A stretch of DNA of 64,000 nucleotides from Epinephelus fuscoguttatus (taxonomy: Eukaryota > Chordata > Actinopteri > Perciformes > Serranidae): the NCBI RefSeq assembly GCF_011397635.1, contig NC_064754.1, positions 30,236,543 through 30,300,542 on the forward strand, read 5' to 3'. The notes beneath the pieces are model-generated. The model saw nothing but the letters and a program-made list of their open reading frames with translations. It had not been told where the DNA came from and did not search any database. Positions 1 to 9,435 of this stretch are shown here, in pieces; position 1 is the stretch's first letter; every line of letters starts with the position of its first letter. The position numbers and the translations under genes were made by a program.

Positions 1-113
1 CGAGTTAAATTTCTCAGGCCACCCCAACCATTTCACAAGCGCCATCTTTTTCCGGCCTATAGTTTTTCTGGATATTATTTTCTCTATTTTAAACACCTTG
101 TTTTTGTCAATGA

Positions 114-1049
114 TTACCGGCTGTAGCTCAGGCTCGTAAAATGTGCCTTTACCTCTTCACCCGAGCAATCTGATATTCTATACACAGGCTGGTCGCGGGC
201 TATGCGCCTAGTTATTGTAAAAAACTCGTCTGTATATGTTTGTTCATAACCTTTTCTAAACACACCGCGGAGTTTTGATATTCTCACAGTGTCCCCTACA
301 TTATATTTGAACGATACGATCTTCTGCGGTTTCTTCTTCTTCTTCTTCTCCTTGTACAGCGTGTTAAAGACGAGCTTCTCGTTGTCTTTGTTTACATCGG
401 ATGGGGTCATCTTTATCGATCTGTGGTGAGACTTGTTGTAAGCGTTGACGAGGTCCTGGACGACATCAACATATCTACGCCGAATTAACAGGCGTTAGAT
501 ATCTCCACATGCGGGTCTTAAATGTTCTGTTGAAACGTTCAACCGTGCTAGCCTTAGTCTCGTTTGAGGTAGAGAAATGTTTAATTTTATACACCTCCAT
601 TAGATGTTGAAACTGTTTGTTATAAAACTCTGTCCCCTGATCGGTTTGGAGTTTTACAGGTATGCGCCTTCGTTCAAAATGTCTTCAAACACCTTTGCAA
701 CAGATGCACCGGTCTTGTTTTTAAGACACCTAACCCATGCATATTTAGAAAATACATCGATACATGTCAGCAGGTAGCACACACTGTCATTTTCTGCTGA
801 ATATTCACTCATGTCCACCAGATCGGCCTGGAACTGTTTGTCAATACGCTAACCAACACCCTATTTCTAGGAAGTGTACAGCTGCTTTAGCGTGGAGGGT
901 ATACACATCTTGCCCCTGTAAGTAACGCTTACTTCAGGCATCCCCGAGCCTCCCAGTGCATTTTCTAACAGCATCGCAAAGTTTTGTACACCTCCAAGAC
1001 CCCCTGGGTGTGCGGGGTCGTGGTAAATCTTGTCTAGCGTGCGCTCCAT
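114..1049 (-). pseudogene. Polinton-type integrase (rve), broken
   Basis: This is a remnant of a DDE integrase that would insert element DNA into the host genome. On the minus strand the N-terminal part lies at 867-1049 and contains the conserved DPAHPGG motif. A stop separates it from the catalytic core at about 410-860, where an acidic QADLVDM segment and a YAWV segment can be read with interruptions. The C-terminal part (114-410) has a lysine run and a chromo/SH3-like tail with VGDTVRISK and the KGY motif typical of Polinton integrases. At least one stop and one frame change separate the parts, so no intact enzyme can be made. The assignment to an rve integrase is firm; the exact element family is inferred. 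Confidence 0.7.
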
Positions 1050-1561
1050 ATTCAGTCAACAACACAAGTGGCCAAGATGAGGTCGACACACCGTCTTTTA
1101 TTTATTTATTTATGGTTTTTCAACATGTTTAGGTATTTTACACACCGTCACATCTCTGTCTATCATGTGTCGCACTAGGTGCTGAACTGCATCACAAACA
1201 TCTAATGGTACACCATTTTTAATCATCAAAACACACATCACAAAGAAATGCACAAAGACAAATAACATGGCGTGTTGCAAACGCCTCAGACTCATTACAG
1301 TTTGTGAAATATGCCGTTACCACATCTTTAACCGCTGATGAACTGTGTGCTGCCGCACACACTGTATCATTCCAATTTTTAACACTTGTCCTTATAACGT
1401 TTAAATGGTTGTTGAATGTAACACATTCGCGAGGACACCGTCACGGTAATTACCCGTGCAGAAGTGATGTCAGTCTGTTCACGGCATGGCGTCTTTCCAC
1501 GTGAAAAGATATGTGGCTAATGTGATCCCAAAGAACAACATCATTTTTTCTGCGGTAAATA
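1050..1561 (-). other. Degenerate coding remnant inside the Polinton-like block
   Basis: Between the integrase remnant and the next reading frame, the minus strand has short open stretches (1110-1295 and the lower part of 1450-1683) in different frames. Their composition is coding-like: helical, and Cys- and His-containing. They look like the decayed downstream part of the 1562-2158 gene or a separate small gene of the same element. No family was recognised. Confidence 0.3.
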
Positions 1562-2158
1562 TTACAAATCTGTCGATATGCAGCAGCAGCACTTGGTCCA
1601 CACGGTGAAGGTCTTGCGTAAAGCGGTCTCGTGCTTGTGGTCCTCCTCCGTCTCCATTTCCTCTTTGGCAGATGGTCCGTCACATCCGGGTCTGAGATAG
1701 TGTCTCAGAGTCTCGGCCGCTCCTAAAAGCCTGTCTTGTGAGAAAGCCCCCGGTGATATCTGCGCAAACAGGTAATGCAGAGCTTTTCCTAGAGACGGGT
1801 TGAACACAGAGTCCAGGATCTGGTCAAAATACATACATCTGATCTGATCAAAATCATACAAGCAAGAGTGTCGACGCTGACTCGGGTGGTTGATTTTACA
1901 CCCGTTGCAGAGAGCTCTTGTTTTTTCCAGCCCTGCGTGATACTGGCGTGATAGAAAGTCTTTGATCGTGTCCACGTCGTCTTTTGTCAGGGACCGTGTC
2001 GAGACATGTCCCTTCTCCTCCTCCTCCTCCTTCTTCTCCTTCTTCTTCTTCACATGCAGCGCCTCAAGCGGCTTCATATGAGGTGTCCAGGGTTCCACAC
2101 CACCGCAATCGTTTTCCCAACACCCTCTAGTATCATCGTCGTCATGGGTGCTGATCAA
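1562..2158 (-). CDS. Small Cys/His-motif protein of the Polinton-like element
   Basis: This is a 198-residue open frame. It starts with an acidic Asp run, then a Lys/Glu-rich stretch (about residues 38-48), then a motif reading C-x2-C-x4-HPSQ-x3-H-x-C (about residues 85-100) that could bind zinc. The C-terminus ends in a run of cysteines. Its strand matches the neighbouring integrase remnant, so it is probably an accessory gene of the same element. The last residues may lie past a frameshift, because another frame (1450-1683) continues with coding-like sequence. I do not recognise a functional family. It may be transcribed only incidentally. Confidence 0.4.
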   Translation of the reverse strand: MISTHDDDDTRGCWENDCGGVEPWTPHMKPLEALHVKKKKEKKEEEEEKGHVSTRSLTKDDVDTIKDFLSRQYHAGLEKTRALCNGCKINHPSQRRHSCLYDFDQIRCMYFDQILDSVFNPSLGKALHYLFAQISPGAFSQDRLLGAAETLRHYLRPGCDGPSAKEEMETEEDHKHETALRKTFTVWTKCCCCISTDL

Positions 2159-2402
2159 GACACTGCCTGTAAAAACAACAGAAAAACAACATTAAAATCA
2201 TATACAGCGTTTATCATAATTTAAAAAAGACAAAAATACAAAAGTTATGCTAACCTAGGCTTTATCAGTAGTCGATGTGTCTGATGATTTGCGGCACAGG
2301 AAGGAAGGTGACTACCCGCGCATTAGTCTGCGCATCATCGAAAGAAGACGTTTTCTAACACTCTGGTAAGAAGAGAGGATCCTGTCTCTTCTGATGCCCT
2401 TG

Positions 2403-2952
2403 TCAACCGTCAAACAATTTCTGCAGAGATCTCCAGTCACACCACTGAATAAAGAAAACAGTTTTAAACCACTCGTCACGCTCTTGAAGCGTAAGAGGGT
2501 AGGGTTGTTGTCCCCACGCGTCGCGACCTCTGCTCGCGATCACAGATTCTCGATCTTTGCACACACTGAGAAAAATAAAGTCCTCCCGCCGTTTGTTAAA
2601 ACGATCCGTCTCAATGCGGTACATCTCGGGGCCCGTTTTGCTGACCCACTGCGACATAAATACTCTCTGAAACCAGGTTGGTCTAGGTCAGGGCAGACCT
2701 CAGACCAAAACAATTTCCAATCGCTATGCATCAAACTGACCGACCATGTTTCAACGCCTGGAACCACACTGCGACCGGTGGCGCACTGAGTGTGACAACA
2801 GAGTCCTGATATTTAACATTGTAAACATACCCATTAACACCCTCCAGCTCTAGCTCAAATTCACGATTCTCCGACGTAACGAGCCCACTTCCTACCGTCT
2901 CCTTTTCTTGTAAGGGCCCGAGCATCCACAACTGTCGCGGGTCATCAGACAT
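2403..2952 (-). pseudogene. Unrecognised frameshifted ORF of the Polinton-like element
   Basis: Three overlapping minus-strand frames (2731-2952, 2540-2767 and 2403-2657) each carry part of what looks like one acidic, tryptophan-containing protein. Its start is near 2952, with MSDDPRQLW at the N-terminus. Coding-like sequence passes from one frame to the next, as expected for a gene with at least two small indels. No domain was recognised. It follows the polarity of the integrase remnant and is best regarded as a dead element gene. Confidence 0.35.
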
Positions 2953-3204
2953 ACCTGGGCGCCGCTTGACCCGATGCCGCTGTTGCTGGTGCAGGAAGAC
3001 ATGGTTGCAGAAACGTCTTGCAGAATACAGGCGATCGTTGAAGAAAAATCAGAGCTCGTCCACGTAGCCGCGTCCGAGAAGTTGAGGATGTCCTGTTAAG
3101 AAAATCCCTTGTATATATATGCACCACACATCCGTCCGCATGGAGAGGCTTTGATTAGCCAGCCAGGAGCGCTATGTTTAACCAATGAGAGACGGATTTC
3201 ATAT

Positions 3205-3425
3205 GACGGTGTGTGTGTGTGTGTGTGTGACCCGGAAGGGGCGGAGTGTGGGGAGGGGCGTAGTGGGGGAGGGGCCGGAAGGGGCGGAGTGGGGGGGGGG
3301 GGGGGGCGAACCGGAAGGGGCGGAGTGTGGGGAGGGGCGGAGTGGGGGAGGAGCGTAGTGGGGGAGGGGCCGGAAGGGGGGGGGGGGGGGGGGCGTCACG
3401 GGCACGCACGCACGCACGTCTCACG
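3205..3425. repeat. GT run and G-rich minisatellite
   Basis: A short (GT)n run (about 3208-3229) is followed by imperfect G-rich units built on GGGGAGGGGCGGAGTG and GGAAGGGGCGGAGTG, with two pure G runs of more than 10 bases. The plus strand has many closely spaced G tracts able to form G-quadruplexes. A short (CACG)n tract follows at about 3400-3420. Long open frames on both strands here are products of low complexity, not genes. Confidence 0.85.
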
Positions 3426-3469
3426 TGCACGCGCATTTCACATGCACGCGCAAAGCTGGTCCCTATATA

Positions 3470-4870
3470 CTACTAATTTGATTTAATAGCCACTGAATCA
3501 TATGGAACCCTAATATGTGGTGGACATTTAAATGTACAACTTCAATCGAGACTAGATGCGACTAATCCACCCCAAAAGAAAAATCCAAATGCCACAATGG
3601 TCCAGTGGTTGCTTAAAGAACTAGGGATGATTGACGTTTGGAAGGAGCTTCATCCACTGAAGAAACTGTTTACTTGTTATTCATCACGTCATATGATTTT
3701 AGGTGAAACTCCCTCAATAAAACATTCGGGAATTAACAAAAGATCTGTCACAACTTTTTGAAAGTAATTATGGCCCCATTAACAAGGACATGAAACCTGA
3801 CATTTCTAGATGGACACTTCTCCCATTACATATGAGTAATAGAATAGAAATAATTAATTAATTAATTGAATCTGTTACCATGGTTGCTCTATCTCTTCCA
3901 ATCCCTGCCAATAGATATACCCCCAAAAAAATGTAATGAATTGGAAGGGATTTAGGGTTCATCTGGAACAGTAGGAGACCAAGGATAAGGTTCAAGACAT
4001 TGCAGTTGACAAAAGAAAAGAGAGGGAGAGCTTTACCATGCTTACAAGATTATTATTATGCTGCACAACTGAAACCTTTAGTATATTGGTGTGAACCAAA
4101 CTATGAATCTAAATGGAAGACTTTGGAAATTACTCAGATAGATATTCCGGTACAGACTGTACTAGGCAACAAAAGCCAGGCCGAAAGGAGCTTTGGTAAC
4201 TGAACCAATGGACTTTATTTTTGCTATTAAGCTGTTGTATGAGGTTTTGAGGAAATTACAATAGCAGAAACTGGCAGGGATCTTGAGTTGGATTTAAACT
4301 GTGGGTCAGAAGAGGTATCACGTCTCTCTGTTCTCTACCTTATTACTGTATAATTCAAATGTATACTTAATGGGAGATACTAAAAAGTTAGTTTTGAGAT
4401 TGTATGGAAGTATTCAAATTTCAAAGAATCATTCTACTAAACATATTAAACAAAAATAGGAGAAAGAATCGAACATACAAATATTAGGAGAGGGCTGGAC
4501 AAAGATATGTGAGACACAGGCAGCTACTGCAGAGCTAGGGCTTTTGTTGGAGGCAATGTGGAACCTCACTAGCCAATCATTATCATAGGCATGCCCAAAA
4601 ATACAACCATATTGGCAAGAAATTGCAGCTGATATTCATAAGATAATTGGGATGGTAGTCTACTCATTTGTCATGCTATACTTAGTAAAAGTACCTGAAA
4701 CCTTCTCAAACAAAGATAAGTATTTATTAAAGATACTTTTGGCAAGTAACAGGAAACCCATAACTTGCAAATGGTTGCAAGCCGATCCTCCAACATTGGT
4801 TCAATGGCGGGGATTATAAACGAAATATACTGTTTGGACTTTTATTTTAAGACTTGAGATGTGACTTTGT
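3470..4870 (+). mobile_element. L1-like LINE relic, internally deleted
   Basis: The left part (about 3500-3720) translates in pieces to an L1-type endonuclease segment, with a CGGHLN motif followed by MIDVWKELHP. From about 3740 the sequence jumps to the C-terminal part of the reverse-transcriptase ORF, including an RRPRIRFK-like segment near 3970, an ALPCLQDYYYAAQLKP segment (about 4025-4080) and a final aromatic tail near 4830. The palm domain with the YxDD box is missing, so there is a large internal deletion, and there are many stops. This is a dead copy. The L1/Tx1-like assignment is by remembered similarity. Confidence 0.6.
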
Positions 4871-5744
4871 ACGTCTGAATGTAAGTGAAGCCTGCACTGG
4901 GATTTGAACTTGTAATACCCATGACAGCCTCATGATCTTTATTTCTTAAATAAAAAAAGAGTTACAGGAAAAAAGATTTGGTATGCAGAGCATGATCTGT
5001 AAAATTTTACTTCAGTGTTACTCATTTTTTATTCAAAATGCATGTAGTCAGTCAGGCAGCCATTTGATTTAGTGTGTTTGTATTAAATGTATTATCATGT
5101 AATGTATGCAGCCTAGTCACTACAGTCACTCTATTTAGATCAGTCAGTGTTTTAGCCGTGCTGCTGGCTCAATGTCAGCATGTCTGTTGGTCGCTCCAGC
5201 ACTTTGGTCTACACTGACATATCTCAACTGTTGGATATAATGGAAAATAACAGAATAGAATAGAAAGAACTTAAGTCATCCCTGAAGGGAAATCCAACTG
5301 TCCAGCAACTCATAAAAAACAACAACCAAACTTCCCCCATCAACAACAACATAGTGGTATTAAAAAAGACATAAAATAAAATAAGTTAAAATAAGTGCAT
5401 AAATAGTAATTAGAAATCAAATCAAAATTAAATTTAAATTGCTCATTCCACAGTCCAGTCCAGTTGTGGCTAATGTGATGTGTGTAAGTCTGTGTGTAAT
5501 CTCTTAAACAGATTCTGCAATCTACATTGTAGAATCTGTCGGCAGCCCTGTGTGAAAGACGACTAGAGAGGGGGGGAGGGTGGGGCTTTGAGTCTGAACG
5601 ATGCTGCGCTTTAGCCAATCACAATGGAGGGGGCGGGGCCGAGACGTGCGGGTGTCCCCAGTGCCGTAGAATATAACAGAAAATGTGTACCTACAGAAAC
5701 AGCTCTGCGTCCATAGCAACAACTCCACCCAAAACGCCGTCTCG
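4870..5744. other. No gene seen; AT-rich, then GC-rich repeat-like DNA
   Basis: No coding signal was found. Around 5220-5330 there is an AGAATAGAATAG stretch typical of a retroelement 3' end. 5560-5660 is GC-rich, with an ATTGG-type box and a GGGCGGGGCC motif that could look like a promoter. No transcript start or downstream exon supports this, and the region continues into foldback repeat DNA. Confidence 0.35.
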
Positions 5745-6065
5745 TCAACATGAAAAAAATTTTTTTTCCAGCGGATGTCTTAGTTACAACATGATTTAGC
5801 TAACTGGAGTAGTTTCATGTCGTATCCGACAACGGGAGGCTTTTAACAGATGACGTCCTGATGTTAGCTTTGCCAACTGTCCCTGTGATGGCCAGTGATG
5901 CTTTCTAGACATTGTGATTTCCCATAACTGAATAAATACCACACATAGCAACACAAAACTGCTTTGCTAGCTCAATCATGTTGTAACTAAGATATCCACT
6001 GGAAAAAATATTTTATTCACGGACCGTTTATTGAGTTATTACCTTATTTTCATACAGTCTATGGT
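5745..6065. repeat. Foldback MITE-like repeat
   Basis: An inverted pair is visible: the left arm around 5758-5800 (TTTTTTCCAGCGGATGTCTTAGTTACAAC) matches the reverse complement of about 5978-6012. The centre has no coding potential. Flanking sequence at 6050-6065 carries the CATACAGTCTATGG motif seen in other foldback copies in this window. Boundaries are approximate. Confidence 0.55.
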
Positions 6066-6390
6066 TATTACAGACACCGCTAACGGCTAAGGTTAACAGC
6101 TAACGGTTAGCCCAGCTAATCTACGATAACCATGTTATTTACAAAACGTGCACACAGAAATAGTAACTTTGTTCAGTCATTGTGTTTATAGACTTAACAA
6201 ACATCAGATTAGTCTACACGGTGATATAGTGACGTGAAAAATGTGATATATAGCTAAACTCTGCTGGTTTTCTACCCGAAGTATTTGTAAACAACACAGC
6301 GATTCCCTGGGGGCACCGCCAGAAGTGAAGGGCGTGAGGCCCCTGCACTTCCGTTAGTCGGCCGTGCCTCCAGAGGTAAAGGAAGGAAGG

Positions 6391-6392
<2 letters not shown>
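6066..6392. other. No gene seen
   Basis: AT-rich sequence with TAACGGCTAA-type short repeats common in teleost intergenic DNA. It ends in the poly-T tract belonging to the adjoining LINE. Confidence 0.4.
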
Positions 6393-6425
<33 letters not shown>

Positions 6426-7420
6426 GATGGATTTCCAGATTGGTGTGTGTGTGACTGGATTCAGGAGGTGTTAGACAGTCTTGTTGCTGTGGGAACGAAA
6501 GATCTCTGAAACGCTCTGTTGTGTAACGCAGTGAGATGAGCCGACTGCTGCAGCTGCTCCTCTGTCGCTCCAGGAGGCTGTGGAGAGAGTGTCTGCTATT
6601 GTCCATGATTGCTTTCAGTTTGTTCAATGTGCCCCTCTCCACCACAGTCCTTAATGGGTCCAATCTCCTGCAGGGCACTGAGCCAGCTTTTTTAACCTGT
6701 TTGTCTAATTGCTTGGTGTTTTTGTCTGTTAAGCTGCTTCTGCAGCACACTGCAGCGTAGAAAAGTGCACTGGCCACCACTGTGTGATAGAACATGGTCA
6801 ACATCTCCACACGCACACACATCAAAGGACCACAGTGTCCGCAGGAAGAACAGGCAGCTCTGCCCCGTCCTGTAGAGGGCGTCAGTATTAGAGGACCAGT
6901 CCAGTTTATCATCCAGGAGGACCCCCAGATATTTGTTGGTGTGCACCACCTCAATGTCCCCCCCCCTCTATGGAGACTGGTTGATAGGGTGACCTCTTTC
7001 TTCTGAAATCCACCACCATCTCCTTGGTTTTGGCTGGGTTCAGGTGGAGACAGCACTTACTGCACTAGTCCCTGAGGGCATCCACAAGGACCCTGATCAC
7101 TACTGATACAAATCACAATAGCTGTGTCGTCAGTAGTTTTTTATGTGGCAGGATTCTGAGTTGTACTTAAAGTCCGCTCTGTAGAGTGTGAACAGGTACA
7201 GTGCTAAAACAGTTCCCTGTGGAGCACCAGTGTTGCTCCTGACCATCCCAGAGACACAGCTTCCAAGCCTGACATACTGAGGCTGCGCTGTCAAGTAGTT
7301 TATTATCCAGGAGGTCAGGAAGTGATCTACTCCCGTCCCCTCCAACCAGTCTCTCAGTATGGGGGGCTGTGTAGTATTATACACACTTGAAAAGTCAAGG
7401 AAAAGGATCCTCACACAACA
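6393..7420 (-). mobile_element. 5'-truncated L2/CR1-type LINE (minus strand)
   Basis: The poly-T at 6393-6422 is the A tail of a minus-strand retrotransposon. Upstream of it on that strand is the C-terminal part of a reverse transcriptase. The stretch 7130-7414 contains LDFSSVYNT, PQYVR and the GAPQGTVL motif. 6421-7056 and 6692-6949 carry the thumb/C-terminal region (HTNKYLGV, CRSSLTDKN) in two frames, so frameshifts are present. The 5' end (near 7420) is truncated, as is usual for target-primed insertions. The superfamily call (L2/CR1/jockey type) is from motif memory; the copy is inactive. Confidence 0.75.
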
Positions 7421-8073
7421 TCCCGGCTCCTCAAGTAGGTGTATTATGTGTAGTAGTTTGTGTTGTGCTAATTAGCTAATGTTAGCACGGTGAACTGAGA
7501 TGGTGAACACAAAAAGCATTATATCTACTAAGCATGCCTGTGTTAGCATGCTGATGTTAGAATTTAGCTGAAAGCACCACTGTACTTAAAGCATAGCCTC
7601 ACAGAGCAGCTAGCATGACTGCATACTCTTAGTTTTGTAACATTGTCACCAGCAAAAACAAGACTGGAAACAAGGAAACACAGAATATCTAGACCCTTAT
7701 TAACAGAATTAAAATTTAAAAGTAAAAAAAAAAAAAAAAAAAAAGTACTTTTTAAAATTTTTTTACTTTTATTCTAACCAATGTATATGCTGACACAAAA
7801 TCTCAGATCTTAAAATGTACCCAAGAAATAGTATTTTACAAAGCTGCATCTTGAGGATGCATAGTCTCATAAAATTTGGCCTTGCACTCCTTGTTCTAAA
7901 GTTTGTTCTACTGCTTGAAAAAGCTAAATCTCTAGTTTAAAGCATTTGTTCTTCCAATTTTCGACACAGCACAGCAACAACTGTTGAACATTTGAATTGT
8001 TATTTGGCAAAAACTTTATAACATTTTTATTCTGCCACATAATATTTTTATTTTGTGTATTAAGTTGATATGT
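7421..8073. other. No gene seen
   Basis: AT-rich DNA with short repeats (GCTAATGTTAGC motifs near 7470-7560) and an A run at 7722-7744. No exon of the downstream FIIND gene could be recognised here. Confidence 0.4.
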
Positions 8074-9284
8074 ACGGAAGCCGAGAACAGCCATGTATTA
8101 TTCTCTTTTTTTGTGCACTGTTATCTCATGATAATGACTTATTTCATTATCTCGATATAACAAAGATTGTTTTCTCGTGATAATGAATTAATTATTTCGT
8201 TATCTCGACATAACAAAGATTGTTTTCCTGTGATAATTGTCAAGTCTGATGATTGTGCGCTGGTTAATATGATCGTCCTGATTTCAGCCTACAAGAGCTG
8301 CCACTGGCTGGTCCAGGTGTCCCAGGGAGGTGAAAATGGGAGATCACATTATTGATCAATGCATCAGGATGTACTTCAATCAAGGTCTAACACAGGCAGA
8401 AATTGCATTGTGTCTTTCTGTTAGAGATGGCATTCAGATTAGTCCTCGTCATTTAAGGAGAAGACTAGCACGGTTACAACTTCACAGGCGACGGTTAAGT
8501 GATCCTACTGAAATTGTTAACTTCATTAGCAACCAGATAAGAGGACCGGGTCGTCTTCGTGGTAACTGAATGATGCACGAGAGGTGCAGATTGGCTGGAC
8601 TGCGTCTTAATCGAGACATGGTCCAAAGATAATCCGATCGGATTTGGGAACTGAAAATGTCCATGTTAACAGGCTGCAACACTTCTTCTGAGAATATGAG
8701 ACTGGTATTGTGCGTTTATCTCATCGACGGGAAATCACATCATCTGCCCGTGTTAGACCTTGATTGAAGTACATCCTGATGTGTTGATCAATAATGTGAT
8801 CTGCCATTTTCACCTCCCTGGGACACCTGGACCAGCCAGTGGCAGCTCTTGTAGGCTGAAATCAGGACGATCACATTAACCAGCGTGCAATCATCAGACT
8901 TGACAATTATCACAGGAAAACAATCTTTGTTATATCGAGATAACGAGATAGTTATTTCGTTATCACGAGAAAACAATCTTTATTATGTCGAGATAACGAA
9001 ATAATTAATTCGTTATCACAAGAAAACAATCTTTGTTATATCGAGATAACGGGATAATTAATTCGTTATCACGAGAAATCAATCTTTGTTATGTCGAGAT
9101 AACGACATAGTTAATTCGTTATCACGAGAAAACAATCTTTGTTATGTCGAGATAACAAAACAATTAATTCGTTATCACGAGAAAACAATCTTTGTTATAT
9201 TGAGATAAAGAAATAATAAGTCGTTATCACGAGATAACAGTGCACAAAAAAAGAGAATAATACATGGCTGTTCTCGGCTTCCGT
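8074..9284. mobile_element. Foldback DNA transposon with integrase-like transposase fragment
   Basis: The two ends are inverted copies starting ACGGAAGCCGAGAACAGCCATG (left, 8074) and ending in its complement at 9284. The inverted arms extend inward to about 8385 and from about 8765. They contain near-palindromic units of about 53 bp built on TAACGAAATAATTAATTCGTTATC: about two in the left arm and six in the right (8918-9235). Between the arms is a fragment (8330-8569, +) starting MGDHIIDQCIRMYFNQGLTQ, a helix-turn-helix N-terminus of integrase-core (rve) transposases found widely in fish. The catalytic part is missing. The flanks show an imperfect 8-bp duplication (TGATATGT/AAATATGT). The family could be IS3EU/Ginger-like; I am not sure. 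Confidence 0.7.
8330..8569 (+). pseudogene. N-terminal fragment of integrase-like transposase
   Basis: A 79-residue frame with a helix-turn-helix (TQAEIALCL) and an Arg-rich segment (RHLRRRLARLQLHRRR). It lacks the DDE catalytic domain, and the frame stops after GPGRLRGN, where intact relatives continue. It lies inside the foldback element, and its first ~55 bp are repeated in inverted orientation at about 8765-8815. It probably gave rise to a non-autonomous element that depends on a transposase encoded elsewhere. Confidence 0.5.
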
Positions 9285-9435
9285 AAATATGTTAGTAACA
9301 TACTGCTCGCACATTAAAGCAGAGTTGTGTAGCACACAGTGTTAAAGCAGCTAAACATAAACATTAAAAAGTTACAATGTGATTTAAATATTAAAATAAC
9401 ATTATTTAAAAGATATGAATGTGTGTCTTCACAAG

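Larger units (their letters stand above)
1..3100 (-). mobile_element. Decayed Polinton/adintovirus-like fragment
   Basis: The block carries several minus-strand coding remnants in a row: a retroviral-type integrase (114-1049), a short Cys/His-motif protein (1562-2158) and an unrecognised frameshifted reading frame (2403-2952). The integrase resembles those of Polinton/Maverick elements and their virus-like relatives, the adintoviruses. Stops and frame changes show that it is not functional. I saw no protein-primed polymerase, ATPase, protease or capsid gene, so it is a fragment that probably continues left of the window. No terminal repeat was found, so the right edge near 3100 is approximate. 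The family call rests on the integrase alone. Confidence 0.6.

Noticed and set aside
3109-3486. Long open frames on both strands across the G-rich repeat
   Set aside because: Repetitive Gly/Arg or Pro/His translations from a low-complexity array; no splice or start support.
5560-5660. GC box and CCAAT-like motif as a promoter
   Set aside because: No first exon or gene downstream; repeat DNA follows directly.
8918-9235. Regular repeats suggesting a CRISPR-like array
   Set aside because: Units are contiguous near-palindromes without spacers, inside a eukaryotic transposon.
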